DNA of 64,000 nt from RPRB01 sp035519675 (GTDB taxonomy: Bacteria > Myxococcota > Myxococcia > Myxococcales > Myxococcaceae). This document shows, one piece after another, positions 16,701 through 24,155 of this stretch; positions within the stretch are counted from its first letter, which is position 1, and the number at the start of each line of letters is the position of its first letter. The stretch is taken from the NCBI GenBank assembly GCA_035519675.1, contig DATIWB010000023.1, forward strand, positions 146,386 to 210,385. Reading direction: 5' to 3'. A program made the translations under genes and the position numbers. Under the pieces are notes generated by a model. The model was not told the origin of the DNA. It saw only the letters and a list, made by a program, of their open reading frames with translations, and did no database searches.

Positions 16701-17223
16701 AGCGGGCCGTCCCGTCACCGAGGTCCACCAGCGCCACCGCCGGCCCGGAGACCTGGGTCCAGGTGGCGACGAGTGGATCTCCGTCGGGGTCGATGCTTCC
16801 CCAGCCGCTCAGGGTCACCGTGGATCCCCGAGCGGCAGCCAGGTCCGCTCCGGCGTCGGCGAAGGGCGCGCGGTTCTGGACCTGGACGTGCACCACGGAC
16901 GGAGTCGATTCGACCCCGCTCTCCACCACCACCAGGCTGAAGGCGAGCGTGCCCGTCACCCGTGGGGCAGTGAAGCTCGGGTTCGAGCTGTCACCGTCCG
17001 CCAGCATCACCGTCGCTCCGGTCGTCTGGGTCCAGCGGTAGGTCAAGCCGTGACCGGCGACCGACTGGCTCTTGCTCCCGTCGAGCACCACCCGATCGCC
17101 CTTCCACCGGGTCTGGTCGCTCCCGGCGGAGGCGATGGGGCGTGGCTGCCCCTCGGTCTTCGTCGAGCAGCCCGCGAGCGCGAGCACCGCCAGAGCGACC
17201 GCGCGAAGGACCAGGTTCTTCAT
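13732..17223 (-). CDS. PKD-like / FG-GAP (VCBS) repeat lipoprotein
   Basis: This 1163-residue exported lipoprotein has a lipobox LALAGC (Cys19) and starts at the ATG at 17223, not at the further-upstream ATG of the frame. Residues about 25-320 hold three PKD/Ig-like repeats (Asp-Pro-Asp-Gly-Asp turns, TWTQVSGPAV pattern), then more Ca-binding-like repeats to about 510. Residues about 530-1160 are many FG-GAP repeats with DLDGDGVAE-type calcium loops, predicting one or two beta-propellers. Such proteins act in adhesion or ligand binding at the surface. It lies about 180 bases upstream of the kinase fusion on the same strand and may be co-transcribed. Confidence 0.85.
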   Translation of the reverse strand: MKNLVLRAVALAVLALAGCSTKTEGQPRPIASAGSDQTRWKGDRVVLDGSKSQSVAGHGLTYRWTQTTGATVMLADGDSSNPSFTAPRVTGTLAFSLVVVESGVESTPSVVHVQVQNRAPFADAGADLAAARGSTVTLSGWGSIDPDGDPLVATWTQVSGPAVALVDLGDGTARFKAPDVPAELQFQLTITDGEASPATDRVKVTVYGPGQDVPPTAFAGPDQEVSRNAMVTLHGAANDPDSVALTFAWTQVSGPSVSLTGADGPNPSFKAPAEAADLRFTLSVSDGIATGSDDVWVHVRNQAPVVGAIAIAPPLPRTQDDLTLQVSASDPDGDPLTVTQRWRRNGSLVSGQTGTTFPNALTTRGDRIEVEVTASDGQLQTFVDAGVTIQDSPAVLTASAPTSVDSGTLVSFQVDTSDPDGDPVGSPVLLHGPYGMALSDAGTVTWKAELPLFEQALDVHWAVGIAGTDPGLTGTIRVHDANRPSALLRSGFEIPGGRAGLRVLDLDGDGVAEALIAGRTGLYAFGKTDAGFAQEWMQPFPPGAGGVSAVAAADLDGDRRPEIAFSTGQILVLLDGRTRRELARLDLGSGSRCADLAMADLDRDGTIELVCLDATSDPFNAASARLRVLDALTLTPRWETPQLGLGTSLAVGNVDADPALELVTAGGYVFDGATHANEWAYGEGFGSVVAVGDLDGDGVAEIVGLQGVIRGYSAVLHSPVWEQAGGFGYQALELADLDGDGKQEVLAGDGQWGNVTAYRYVPASNSLTSLWSINSQDYGVSALGVGDLDGDHLPDVVWGTGAGSSGADKLVVAGDDAGISIKWIGSDPYQLDGPFLGAKLARLPGRKALVYEVPSTNSGYDGARLVTLDPATGAWSATPELGTNWNRTGALEVADVDGDGLDEAYLGTADYYTGYVGSWSFALGAPGWRSGTDTGTVVGLARADLSGDGHPDIVVVTSEGYVQAYDVRNQSLIWKSTRMSGAGRAVAVADLDGDGVAEIVALADSRLYVYRKATSGPASYLEHASVAVASGADLVVGDLDGAGAPAIVVLRSDIFASASISRYSGTLAVLGELQLGVPAQSLALEDLGPGRRNLVVGVGERYAFPDSAPAFLLAIDPASGAEIWRSPFLWSAAARGSIGYPDLRGDGRRALAFGTGLGMYVVR

Positions 17224-17414
17224 CCGCTCCCCCCTCGGGCCGCCCAGGAACGGCCGCCCCGGAACCCTTCTGAGGTGAGCACACCCCGCGCCCGCCCGCC
17301 AGCCCGAGGTGACCCGGACCTGGGCCTCGCGGATCTCGGTTCCCTGCGGGGAAGCTCCCGGAGACAGCAAGGAGGGTATGCGCCAGGGGCCCGGGCGTGA
17401 GAATCCCCGGCCTC

Positions 17415-17729
17415 ATGCCAGTCTTCAAGATTGCCCGGTTCGCGGTTCGCCCCGACGCGCGGGACGAGGTCGAGCGGGCGATGCGCGAGTTCGCCCTCTA
17501 CGTGGGGCTCGAGCTCGAGGACTCCTCCTGGACCACGTACCGCGATCGCCGGAACCCCAACGTCTACGTCACCCTCATCACCGCCGACGACCCCGACGCC
17601 GCCGAGCACCAGCGCACCGCCGGGGGATCGGTGCAGTTCGCCCGGGTGCTCCAGTCGCGGCTCCTCACCGACGTCGAGACCCGGGAGTACGAGCTGGTCG
17701 CCACCAGCCGCGGCGGACTGCCGCCCTGA
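17415..17729 (+). CDS. Small dimeric alpha/beta-barrel (ABM-like) protein
   Basis: The 104-residue protein resembles antibiotic-biosynthesis-monooxygenase-type small ferredoxin-like folds: a beta strand (PVFKIARFAV), a long helix (RDEVERAMREFALYV), then WTTYRDRRNPNVYVTLITADD and a helix with EHQRTAGGSVQFARVL. Members act as cofactor-free oxygenases or have no known enzymatic role. I start it at the ATG at 17415, where the conserved core begins. It is divergent from the FG-GAP lipoprotein and converges with the next gene. The substrate is unknown. Confidence 0.6.
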   Translation: MPVFKIARFAVRPDARDEVERAMREFALYVGLELEDSSWTTYRDRRNPNVYVTLITADDPDAAEHQRTAGGSVQFARVLQSRLLTDVETREYELVATSRGGLPP

Positions 17730-17735
17730 GCCTCG

Positions 17736-18299
17736 CTAGCGCTGGGTGATGATCGCCAGCAACGCCGCCACCTCGGGGTCGCTCCACGTCCCGAGCGACG
17801 CCGGGAACTGCAGCTGCACCACGTCACTCGTGGGGCCGCACGTCCGGCTACCGGCGTAGTTCGCCGCCGACCACACCACGTCGAAGCGGCAGGAGCCCAT
17901 CGACCCGCGGATGCGCGCCGGGCTCAACCAGAAGGTCGACGGTTCCCCGGCAACCAGCCCGGTGGCGCGCATCTCGGTTCCGTCCTGCTCCAGCCGGAGG
18001 TCCCAGCTGTCCCCGGCCACCCGCCCGGTGATGGTCATGCCCTTCACCGTGAGCTCCACCGGATACTCGATGCGCGTCGTCCCCTGCAGCTTCCCCTCCA
18101 CTCGCTTGAGGTCGAGGTCCGGGCCGCGCGCGGCGGCATCGGTCACCGTCGCCCGGCGGAGACGGGTGTCGCTCCGGACCTGCATCTCGTCCGTCCCCGA
18201 GGTCGCGTTGAGCAGCTTCCATCCCGGCGCCGCCGACTCCGCCGGGGGGGCGTGGGCACAGCCGGCCAGCGCCAGCACCAGCAACGACCATCGACGCAT
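17736..18299 (-). CDS. Lipoprotein of unknown function
   Basis: This 187-residue lipoprotein starts at the ATG at 18299, preceded by a good ribosome-binding site (AGGAGG). The signal is MRRWSLLVLALAGC (lipobox Cys14). The mature part looks all-beta with three later Cys, two of which (GSMGSCRFDV and SRTCGPTS) could form a disulfide. I recognise no family. It lies 76 bases after the oxidoreductase gene on the same strand and may be the last gene of the peptidase-oxidoreductase unit. Confidence 0.7.
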   Translation of the reverse strand: MRRWSLLVLALAGCAHAPPAESAAPGWKLLNATSGTDEMQVRSDTRLRRATVTDAAARGPDLDLKRVEGKLQGTTRIEYPVELTVKGMTITGRVAGDSWDLRLEQDGTEMRATGLVAGEPSTFWLSPARIRGSMGSCRFDVVWSAANYAGSRTCGPTSDVVQLQFPASLGTWSDPEVAALLAIITQR

Positions 18300-18375
18300 G
18301 GGCGCCTCCTGAGGGGGCAACGGCCCGAGGCTTACGCCGCCCGCGCTCCCCGCGCCACCGGCATCGGTCTTCTGC

Positions 18376-19929
18376 TCAGGCCCGCCCCAGATCCCGGAGC
18401 ACCCGGCGCGCCGCGTTGTGCCCCGCCGCGCCGATGACCGAGCCCGCCGGGTGACAGCCCGCGCTCGCCGCGTACAGCCCGGCCACCGGCTGCGCGTACG
18501 GCAGACGGTCCGAGAACCCGAACGTGTTGTCCACGTGGTGGATGTGACCCCCGGTGATGCCGAAGTGCGCCTCGATCTTCCGCGGGTGCAAGGGGAAGGT
18601 GTCCACCACCAGCCCGCTCGTCCCCGGAGCGAAGCGATCGCAGATCGACAGGAGGTGGCGCACGTACCGCTCCTCCTCCGCCTCCCAGGTCGTCCCGGAG
18701 AGCGTGTGCGGCACCCATTGCACGAAGAGCGCCGAGTTGTGGTGTCCGGCCGCGTCCCGCATCGAGGGGTCCACCGTGGTGTGGATGTACCACTCGATGG
18801 TCGGGAACTCGGGCAGCCTTCCGGCCTGGACGTCGGCGAAGCTCCGGGTCAAGGACGCCATCACCTCGCCCTCGTCCGGGAGCAGGTGCATCGTCGAGCC
18901 GAACTGCCCGCGGTCCTCCGGCAGGCAGCGGAAGCGCGGCAGCCCCTCGAGGGCCAGGTTCACCTTCAAGGTGGTGCCGGTGCGCCGGTACGCGTCCACC
19001 CGCGCGTTCCACGAGGCGGGAAAGCGCGCCGCGCCCACCAGATCGCGCATCCGGAACGGGTCGGCGTTCACCACCGCGACCCCTGTCCGCACCTCGCGGC
19101 CCGAGGCGCAGTGCACCGCCTCCACACCGCCTGCGCCCACCGCGATGCGGGACACCCGCTCCCTGGTGAGGATTCGCGTCCCCGCGGCCCGTGCCAGCTC
19201 GGCCAGCCGCGTGGTCACCGTGCCCATCCCCCCGCGGACGATCATCCACGTCCCCTCCGCCCCGGGGAGCCGGCACATGTTGTGGACCAGGAAGTTCATC
19301 CCGCTCCCCGGGGTGTCCCAGGTCCCGGTGAGCCCGCTGAAGCCATCGGTCACCGCGTACATCGCCCGGAGCAGGTCGCTCCGGAACTCGAACCGGTCCA
19401 GGTACCGCCCCACCGGCCCCCGGCACAGGCCGATGAAGGTCGCCCGCAGCGCCGGCCGCACGTACCGTTCGGCGGTCTCCTCGATGCTGAGCGGCTCCTC
19501 CAGCCAGGTGGGGGCGACGTCCTCGCGCAGCTGGCCGATCTCCTCTTGCAGCCGCTGGTTCGCCCGCCAGTCCGCCTCGGAGAAGAAGGAGGTGAACTGC
19601 GCCTTCATCGCCGCCTGGTCGGAGCCGAAGAGGAGGTAGCGCTCGCCGGTGGTGGGCAAGAAGTAGTGCGGGTCCCGGCGCAGCAGCGGCAGCTCGAGGC
19701 CCAAGGTCCGCATCAGCTCCGGCGGCATCAGCCCGAGGAGATAGGCGCCGGTGGAGGTCCGCAGCTCCGGCGCCCGGGCGAACGGCGTCTCGGTCTTCGC
19801 CGCGCCCCCCACGGTGTCCTTCTCCTCCACCACCAGCACCGACAGCCCGGCGCGGGCGAGCAAGGTCGCCGCCACCAGGCCGTTGTGCCCTGCCCCCACC
19901 ACCACCACGTCCGCGCGCTCGGTGCTCAT
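18376..19929 (-). CDS. FAD-dependent oxidoreductase, PYROXD2/phytoene-desaturase-like
   Basis: The 517-residue flavoprotein has an N-terminal Rossmann FAD motif VVVGAGHNGLVAATLLARAG followed by VVEEKDTVGGAA, and a C-terminal FAD-closing segment (GLYAASAGCHPAGSVIGAAG). The overall pattern, including GGMGTVTTRLAELARAAG in the middle, is that of PYROXD2-like members of the CrtI superfamily, so a carotenoid desaturase is less likely. The ATG at 19929 overlaps the stop of the S9 peptidase gene (ATGA), so the two are translationally coupled. A much longer open frame upstream is a shadow of the peptidase gene. The substrate is unknown. Confidence 0.85.
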   Translation of the reverse strand: MSTERADVVVVGAGHNGLVAATLLARAGLSVLVVEEKDTVGGAAKTETPFARAPELRTSTGAYLLGLMPPELMRTLGLELPLLRRDPHYFLPTTGERYLLFGSDQAAMKAQFTSFFSEADWRANQRLQEEIGQLREDVAPTWLEEPLSIEETAERYVRPALRATFIGLCRGPVGRYLDRFEFRSDLLRAMYAVTDGFSGLTGTWDTPGSGMNFLVHNMCRLPGAEGTWMIVRGGMGTVTTRLAELARAAGTRILTRERVSRIAVGAGGVEAVHCASGREVRTGVAVVNADPFRMRDLVGAARFPASWNARVDAYRRTGTTLKVNLALEGLPRFRCLPEDRGQFGSTMHLLPDEGEVMASLTRSFADVQAGRLPEFPTIEWYIHTTVDPSMRDAAGHHNSALFVQWVPHTLSGTTWEAEEERYVRHLLSICDRFAPGTSGLVVDTFPLHPRKIEAHFGITGGHIHHVDNTFGFSDRLPYAQPVAGLYAASAGCHPAGSVIGAAGHNAARRVLRDLGRA

Positions 19930-21935
19930 CGGCCTCCCGCCGGACCCGCGCCCCCGCCCACCAGCTGCTCCCGGAGGAAGAAGAGCATCGTGGCGTTGGC
20001 GTAGTCGCGGGTCTCCTTCTTCTTGAACCCGTGGCCCTCGTCCAGCGCCAGGAGGTACCACACCGGCTTGCCCTGGTCGCGCACCGCGCGGACGATCTGC
20101 TCGGCCTCGCTCTGCGGCACCCGCGGGTCGTTCTTCCCCTGGAGCACGTACATCGAGGCGCGGATCTTCCCCGCCGAGTAGAGCGGCGAGATCCGCTCCT
20201 GGATCGCGCGGACCTCGGCCACCCGCTCGTCGCCGTACTCGGCGCGGCGGAGGTCCCTCCGGTAGGGGGCAGTGCTGTTCAGGAAGGTGGGGAGGCTGGA
20301 GAGCCCGACCACGTCCACCGCCGCCCGGAACCGCTCGGGGTAGAAGGCCACCGAGGCCAAAGTCATGTACCCGCCGTAGCTCCCGCCATAGGCCGCCACC
20401 CGCGCCGGGTCGAGGTCCGCCTGGCGGCCGATGAAGTCCAGCGTCGCCCCGATGTCCTTCAGCGCCTCCTCGCGCTTCACCCCGTCGTCGCTCGCGAGGT
20501 ACGCCTTGCCGTATCCGTCCGAGCCGCGCACGTTGGGATGCAGCACCGCCAGCCCGAGGTCGAGCATCGCCTGGACGGGGGCGCTGAACCTCGGCCGCTC
20601 CTGCGCCTCGGGCCCGCCGTGCCAGGCCACCACCACCGGGGCGCGGGCACCCGGCCGGAGTCCCGGCGGCCGGTAGAGGAAGGCCGGCACGGACACGCCT
20701 CCGGTCGACGGGTAGCGGACCAGCTCGGGGGCCACGAAGTGCGAGGCGTCCATCCCCCCGACCTCGCTGCGGGTCCAGCGCAGCGGCTTGCCGCTCTTCA
20801 CCGCCACCTGCCACACGTCGCTCGGCGAGGTAGGGGTGTCGATGGCGAAGGTCAGCACGTCCGAGGTCCGGGTCGGAAAGCGCATCTCGCCGATCACCCC
20901 CGGAGGGACGGAGATCGCGGTGCGCTTGGCGAGGCCCGGCTTCAGCAGATAGAGCTTGCTGTAGCCGTCCTCGTTGGTGGCGAAGGCCACCGTCCCGTCC
21001 CGGGCCACCGCCAGCGCCTCCACGTCCCAGCGGAGGTCCGCGGTCAGCGGCGTCCACCGCGCGTCGGGCCGGGCGGCATCCACCCGGAAGAGCTGGGCGA
21101 CGTCGGTGCCCCGGTCGGTGACCAGGTAGATCGACCTTCCGTCGCCAGAGTAGGCCGCGTGCCGCACCGAGGCCTCCCCCGCCTGCGCCGGATCCGGCGT
21201 CACCCGCGTCCGCTGCCGGGTGCCCAGGTCGAGGACCCAGAGGTCGGCGTCGTCGATGGCCCGCCGTTGCTGCACGAGCAGGCGCTCGCCGTCCGGGGAG
21301 AAGTCGATCGGAACCCAGGTCCCCGTCTCCTCGGTCACCCGCCGCGCCGTGCTCGGGCTGGCCACGTCCGCCAGGTAGACGTCGGTGTCGGAGCCGTTGC
21401 GCCCGGTGCCGGAGTACGCCAGACGCCGGCCGTCGCGGGACACGGTGAAGGTCTCGTGCCGGCTCTTCCCGTCGGTGAGGATCTGCCGTTGTCCGCTGCG
21501 GACGTCGAGCCGGTACAGCTGGAAGTACTCGCCTCCTCCGGTGTCCTGGAGGAAGAACACCACCCGCGGGTCACCGGGAAGCCAGCGGGCCTTCGCCACC
21601 GGTTCCTTGCCGAAGGTGAGCTGCTCCCGCATCCCCAGCGGCGCGGTGATCCGATGTATCTGGTTCACCGAGCCGAACCGGGTGAGGATCAGCAGCGCCT
21701 TCCCGTCCTCCCCGGGGTCGGCCAGGAGCGCCGAGCGGGCCTCGTTGTAGGGCGCGAGCCAGGCGTCGAAGTCCGCCGGCACCTGAGGCACCCCGCTCAC
21801 CAGGACCCGGGGCAGTCCGGGAGCGGGCTCGACGGCGATCGAGGAGAGACGGGGCGCCCCGGCATCGGCCCGGGCCGGCGCGGCGGATTGCGGCTGGGCG
21901 AGCAGGAGCAGGACGGTCGCGGCGGGTAGGATCAT
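19926..21935 (-). CDS. S9 family (prolyl oligopeptidase-type) exported peptidase
   Basis: This 669-residue serine peptidase starts at the ATG at 21935 with a signal peptide (ILPAATVLLLLAQPQSAAPARA). The N-terminal two thirds form a WD/TolB-like beta-propeller (repeats such as FTVSRDGRRLAYSG and VPIDFSPDGERLLV) that gates access. The C-terminal alpha/beta hydrolase carries nucleophile Ser in GGSYGGYM, Asp in GKNDPRVP and His in DEGHGF. It probably cleaves short peptides in the periplasm or outside. It is divergent from mglB and coupled to the downstream oxidoreductase. Confidence 0.92.
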   Translation of the reverse strand: MILPAATVLLLLAQPQSAAPARADAGAPRLSSIAVEPAPGLPRVLVSGVPQVPADFDAWLAPYNEARSALLADPGEDGKALLILTRFGSVNQIHRITAPLGMREQLTFGKEPVAKARWLPGDPRVVFFLQDTGGGEYFQLYRLDVRSGQRQILTDGKSRHETFTVSRDGRRLAYSGTGRNGSDTDVYLADVASPSTARRVTEETGTWVPIDFSPDGERLLVQQRRAIDDADLWVLDLGTRQRTRVTPDPAQAGEASVRHAAYSGDGRSIYLVTDRGTDVAQLFRVDAARPDARWTPLTADLRWDVEALAVARDGTVAFATNEDGYSKLYLLKPGLAKRTAISVPPGVIGEMRFPTRTSDVLTFAIDTPTSPSDVWQVAVKSGKPLRWTRSEVGGMDASHFVAPELVRYPSTGGVSVPAFLYRPPGLRPGARAPVVVAWHGGPEAQERPRFSAPVQAMLDLGLAVLHPNVRGSDGYGKAYLASDDGVKREEALKDIGATLDFIGRQADLDPARVAAYGGSYGGYMTLASVAFYPERFRAAVDVVGLSSLPTFLNSTAPYRRDLRRAEYGDERVAEVRAIQERISPLYSAGKIRASMYVLQGKNDPRVPQSEAEQIVRAVRDQGKPVWYLLALDEGHGFKKKETRDYANATMLFFLREQLVGGGAGPAGGR

Positions 21936-22130
21936 GTGGTCGGCGGCTTTCCCAGAGCAGGGGCGCGCGCGCAAGCGCTCCCCAGCGGCCCCGGGCGCCA
22001 ATCCTTGCCGCACGGCTTTGCTGCCTGCTACCGTCGAGCCGTCCGGACGAGGGCGCGGCGGCGCGAACTGACGCGGAATCCCTCAGAAAACCCGGGTCGA
22101 TTCCTCGGCCGAAGGGGACATCTCACGCCC

Positions 22131-22613
22131 ATGGGCACGCAACTGGTGATGTATGACGAGGAGTACAATCGCATCAACGCCGTCTGCGATCGCCTGACCA
22201 AGGACGCCAACGCCAAGGTCGTCTTCATCGTCGACAAGAACGGACAGCTGATCTCCGCCTCCGGCCAGACCCAGAACATCGACACCACCTCGCTGGCCTC
22301 GCTCACCGCCGGCAACGTCGCGGCCATGGGCGGGCTGGCGAAGCTGATCGGGGAGAACGAGTTCCCCAACCAGATCCACGAGGGAGCGCGCGAGTCGCTC
22401 TACATGACCATCGTCGGGAGCCGGGTGGTGCTGGTCGTCATCTTCGACACCCGCACCTCGCTGGGGCTGGTGCGGCTGCGGGTGAAGAAGGCCTCCGACG
22501 AGCTCGGGAAGATCTTCGAGGCGCTGGTGAAGAAGACCGCAGAGCCCGGAGGGATGGCGTCGCCCTTCGCCGAGATCTCCGACGACGACATCGACAACCT
22601 CTTCAGCGAGTGA
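22131..22613 (+). CDS. mglB: MglB, Roadblock/LC7 GTPase-activating protein for MglA
   Basis: The 160-residue Roadblock/LC7 protein matches Myxococcus MglB along nearly its whole length (MGTQLVMYDEE, VDKNGQLIS, TSLASLTAGNVAAMGGLAKL, SPFAEISDDDIDNLFSE). MglB dimers bind MglA-GTP, speed GTP hydrolysis and mark the lagging cell pole. The start is the ATG at 22131; the frame is open upstream but diverges from the family. A weak sigma-70-like pair, TTGCCG (22005-22010) and TACCGT (22029-22034), lies upstream. mglA follows after 19 bases, the conserved mglBA order. Confidence 0.96.
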   Translation: MGTQLVMYDEEYNRINAVCDRLTKDANAKVVFIVDKNGQLISASGQTQNIDTTSLASLTAGNVAAMGGLAKLIGENEFPNQIHEGARESLYMTIVGSRVVLVVIFDTRTSLGLVRLRVKKASDELGKIFEALVKKTAEPGGMASPFAEISDDDIDNLFSE

Positions 22614-22632
22614 CAGACCCCCAGGTCAGGAA

Positions 22633-23220
22633 ATGTCCTTCATCAATTACTCATCCCGCGAGATCAACTGCAAGATCGTCTATTATGGACCCGGTCTGTG
22701 CGGGAAGACGACCAACCTCCAGTACATCTACAACAAGACCAACCCCGAGACGAAGGGCAAGCTGATCAGCCTCAGCACCGAGACCGACCGCACCCTCTTC
22801 TTCGACTTCCTCCCGCTGTCGCTCGGCGAGATCCGCGGGTTCAAGACCCGGTTCCACCTCTATACCGTGCCCGGGCAGGTCTTCTACGACGCCAGCCGGA
22901 AGCTGATCCTCAAGGGGGTGGACGGCGTGGTCTTCGTCGCCGACAGCCAGGTGGAGCGCATGGAGGCGAACATGGAGTCGTTCGAGAACCTCCGCACCAA
23001 CCTCGGCGAGCAGGGCTACGACCTCAACCGCATCCCCAACGTGGTGCAGTACAACAAGCGAGACCTCCCCAACGCGGTGGCGGTGGAGGAGCTCCGGGCC
23101 TCGCTCAATCCCAAGTCCGTCCCCGAGTTCCAGGCCGTCGCCCCCACCGGGGTAGGAGTCTTCGACACATTGAAGGCCGTGGCCAAGCTCGTCCTCACCG
23201 AGCTGAAAAAGGGCGGGTAG
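22633..23220 (+). CDS. mglA: MglA, Ras-like polarity/gliding GTPase
   Basis: Cytoplasmic switch that sets front-rear polarity and assembles motility or envelope machinery at the leading pole. The 195-residue protein has P-loop GPGLCGKTT (19-27), the distinctive TVPGQ switch II motif (78-82; Gln82 is the catalytic residue in Myxococcus MglA) and NKRD (141-144) for guanine recognition. Thr78, which replaces the usual switch-II Asp of Ras proteins, is present as in Myxococcus MglA. It has no lipid anchor. The Glt/Nfs-like genes start 92 bases downstream on the same strand, suggesting that effector genes lie next to the switch. Confidence 0.97.
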   Translation: MSFINYSSREINCKIVYYGPGLCGKTTNLQYIYNKTNPETKGKLISLSTETDRTLFFDFLPLSLGEIRGFKTRFHLYTVPGQVFYDASRKLILKGVDGVVFVADSQVERMEANMESFENLRTNLGEQGYDLNRIPNVVQYNKRDLPNAVAVEELRASLNPKSVPEFQAVAPTGVGVFDTLKAVAKLVLTELKKGG

Positions 23221-23225
23221 GCAGG

Positions 23226-23242
23226 AACGGCTTCGGACCGTT
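23226..23242 (+). promoter_or_regulatory. UUCG-tetraloop hairpin between mglA and downstream genes
   Basis: AACGG and CCGTT pair around C(TTCG)G with one bulged A, 6 bases after the mglA stop. UUCG loops closed by C-G are exceptionally stable. With no T-run after it, this is more likely an RNA-stability or attenuation element than a full terminator. Confidence 0.4.
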
Positions 23243-23312
23243 GGACAAGGGGGTCGTCCGGCGCGTCCGTGGTATGTAAAGACACAGGTTTTTCCGCCGC
23301 CGGGAGCCGTCC

Positions 23313-24155
23313 TTGCGCCTAGGTCAGCCCGCACTTCTCGCCGTCCTCACAGTGCTCGCCAGCGTCACGGTCCGCGCCCAGTCCAGCGAGCCGCTCCCCG
23401 CGCTGCCCGACTCCCGCGCCGATCCCGCGGCGGGGGCCGGGGAGATGGCTCCGATGCGCACCGGGGACAAGTCGCTCCAGGCCACCCCCCCGCCGGCCAC
23501 GGCCCCGGCGAGGCCCGGACCCACCGCCGCGCCCCCTCCCCCGGCAAAGGCCAGCCCCTCGGACGCTTCGCTCCCCCCGGTCACCTCGGACGAGGCGTTC
23601 CAGACGCGGGTGAAGACGCTGGAGGAGCAGGTGGTGGACCTCAAGGAGAAGATCTACCGCACCAAGGCGCGGCTGCTGCTCCTGCAAGAGACGGTGCTCG
23701 GCGGTGACCTGTCGTCCGGCGCCCGGGCGGTGCTGGTGCACAAGAACGACATGGGCGGCAGCTTCGCCCTCGAGTCGGTCGCCTACGCGCTCGACGGCGC
23801 GCCCATCCTCACCCGCACCGACAAGGACGGGGACCTCTCCAAGCGGCCGGAGTTCGAGATCTTCAACGGGCGCATCGTGCCCGGCCAGCACCAGGTCGCG
23901 GTGCGGCTGGTCTACCGGGGCAGGGGCTTCGGCGTCTTCAGCTACCTCGAGGGCTACAAGTTCACCGTCAGCTCCAGCTACACCTTCACCTCCGAGCCGG
24001 GGAAGGTCACCACGGTCAAGGTGGTGGGCTACGAGAAGGGCGGCATCACCACCGAGCTGAAGGACCGTCCGGCGGTCCGCTACGACGTCGAGGTCAACCG
24101 AGAGGTGGCGCCCAAGCCCACCTCCGCGCAGGCGGAGCAAAAGGAGACGAAGTGA
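23313..24155 (+). CDS. Exported coiled-coil / beta protein, first gene of the Glt/Nfs-like operon
   Basis: This 280-residue protein probably starts at a TTG (23313) with a signal peptide (LLAVLTVLASVTVRAQ). A long Pro/Ala linker (about 30-85) is followed by a short coiled coil (VKTLEEQVVDLKEKIYRTKARLL split around residue 110) and a beta-rich C-terminal domain (about 140-265). I do not recognise a named family. Its stop overlaps the start of the next gene by four bases, which ties it to the TPR genes. It lies 92 bases after mglA, past a stable hairpin. A periplasmic structural role in the machine is inference. Confidence 0.7.
   Translation: MRLGQPALLAVLTVLASVTVRAQSSEPLPALPDSRADPAAGAGEMAPMRTGDKSLQATPPPATAPARPGPTAAPPPPAKASPSDASLPPVTSDEAFQTRVKTLEEQVVDLKEKIYRTKARLLLLQETVLGGDLSSGARAVLVHKNDMGGSFALESVAYALDGAPILTRTDKDGDLSKRPEFEIFNGRIVPGQHQVAVRLVYRGRGFGVFSYLEGYKFTVSSSYTFTSEPGKVTTVKVVGYEKGGITTELKDRPAVRYDVEVNREVAPKPTSAQAEQKETK

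Noticed and set aside
13732..17223. CRISPR or tandem DNA repeat array
   Set aside because: The repeats are degenerate protein-level FG-GAP units, not identical spaced DNA repeats; no CRISPR was seen anywhere.
13984..17400. 1138-residue plus-strand open frame opposite the FG-GAP lipoprotein
   Set aside because: No domain or signal; the minus-strand frame has a lipobox, PKD and calcium-loop repeats.
18376..19929. Carotenoid (phytoene) desaturase crtI
   Set aside because: The FAD motif is shared, but the mid-protein pattern is PYROXD2-like and no other carotenoid gene is nearby.
18376..21057. 893-residue version of the oxidoreductase gene
   Set aside because: The first 376 residues are out-of-frame S9 peptidase sequence; the real start at 19929 overlaps the peptidase stop (ATGA).
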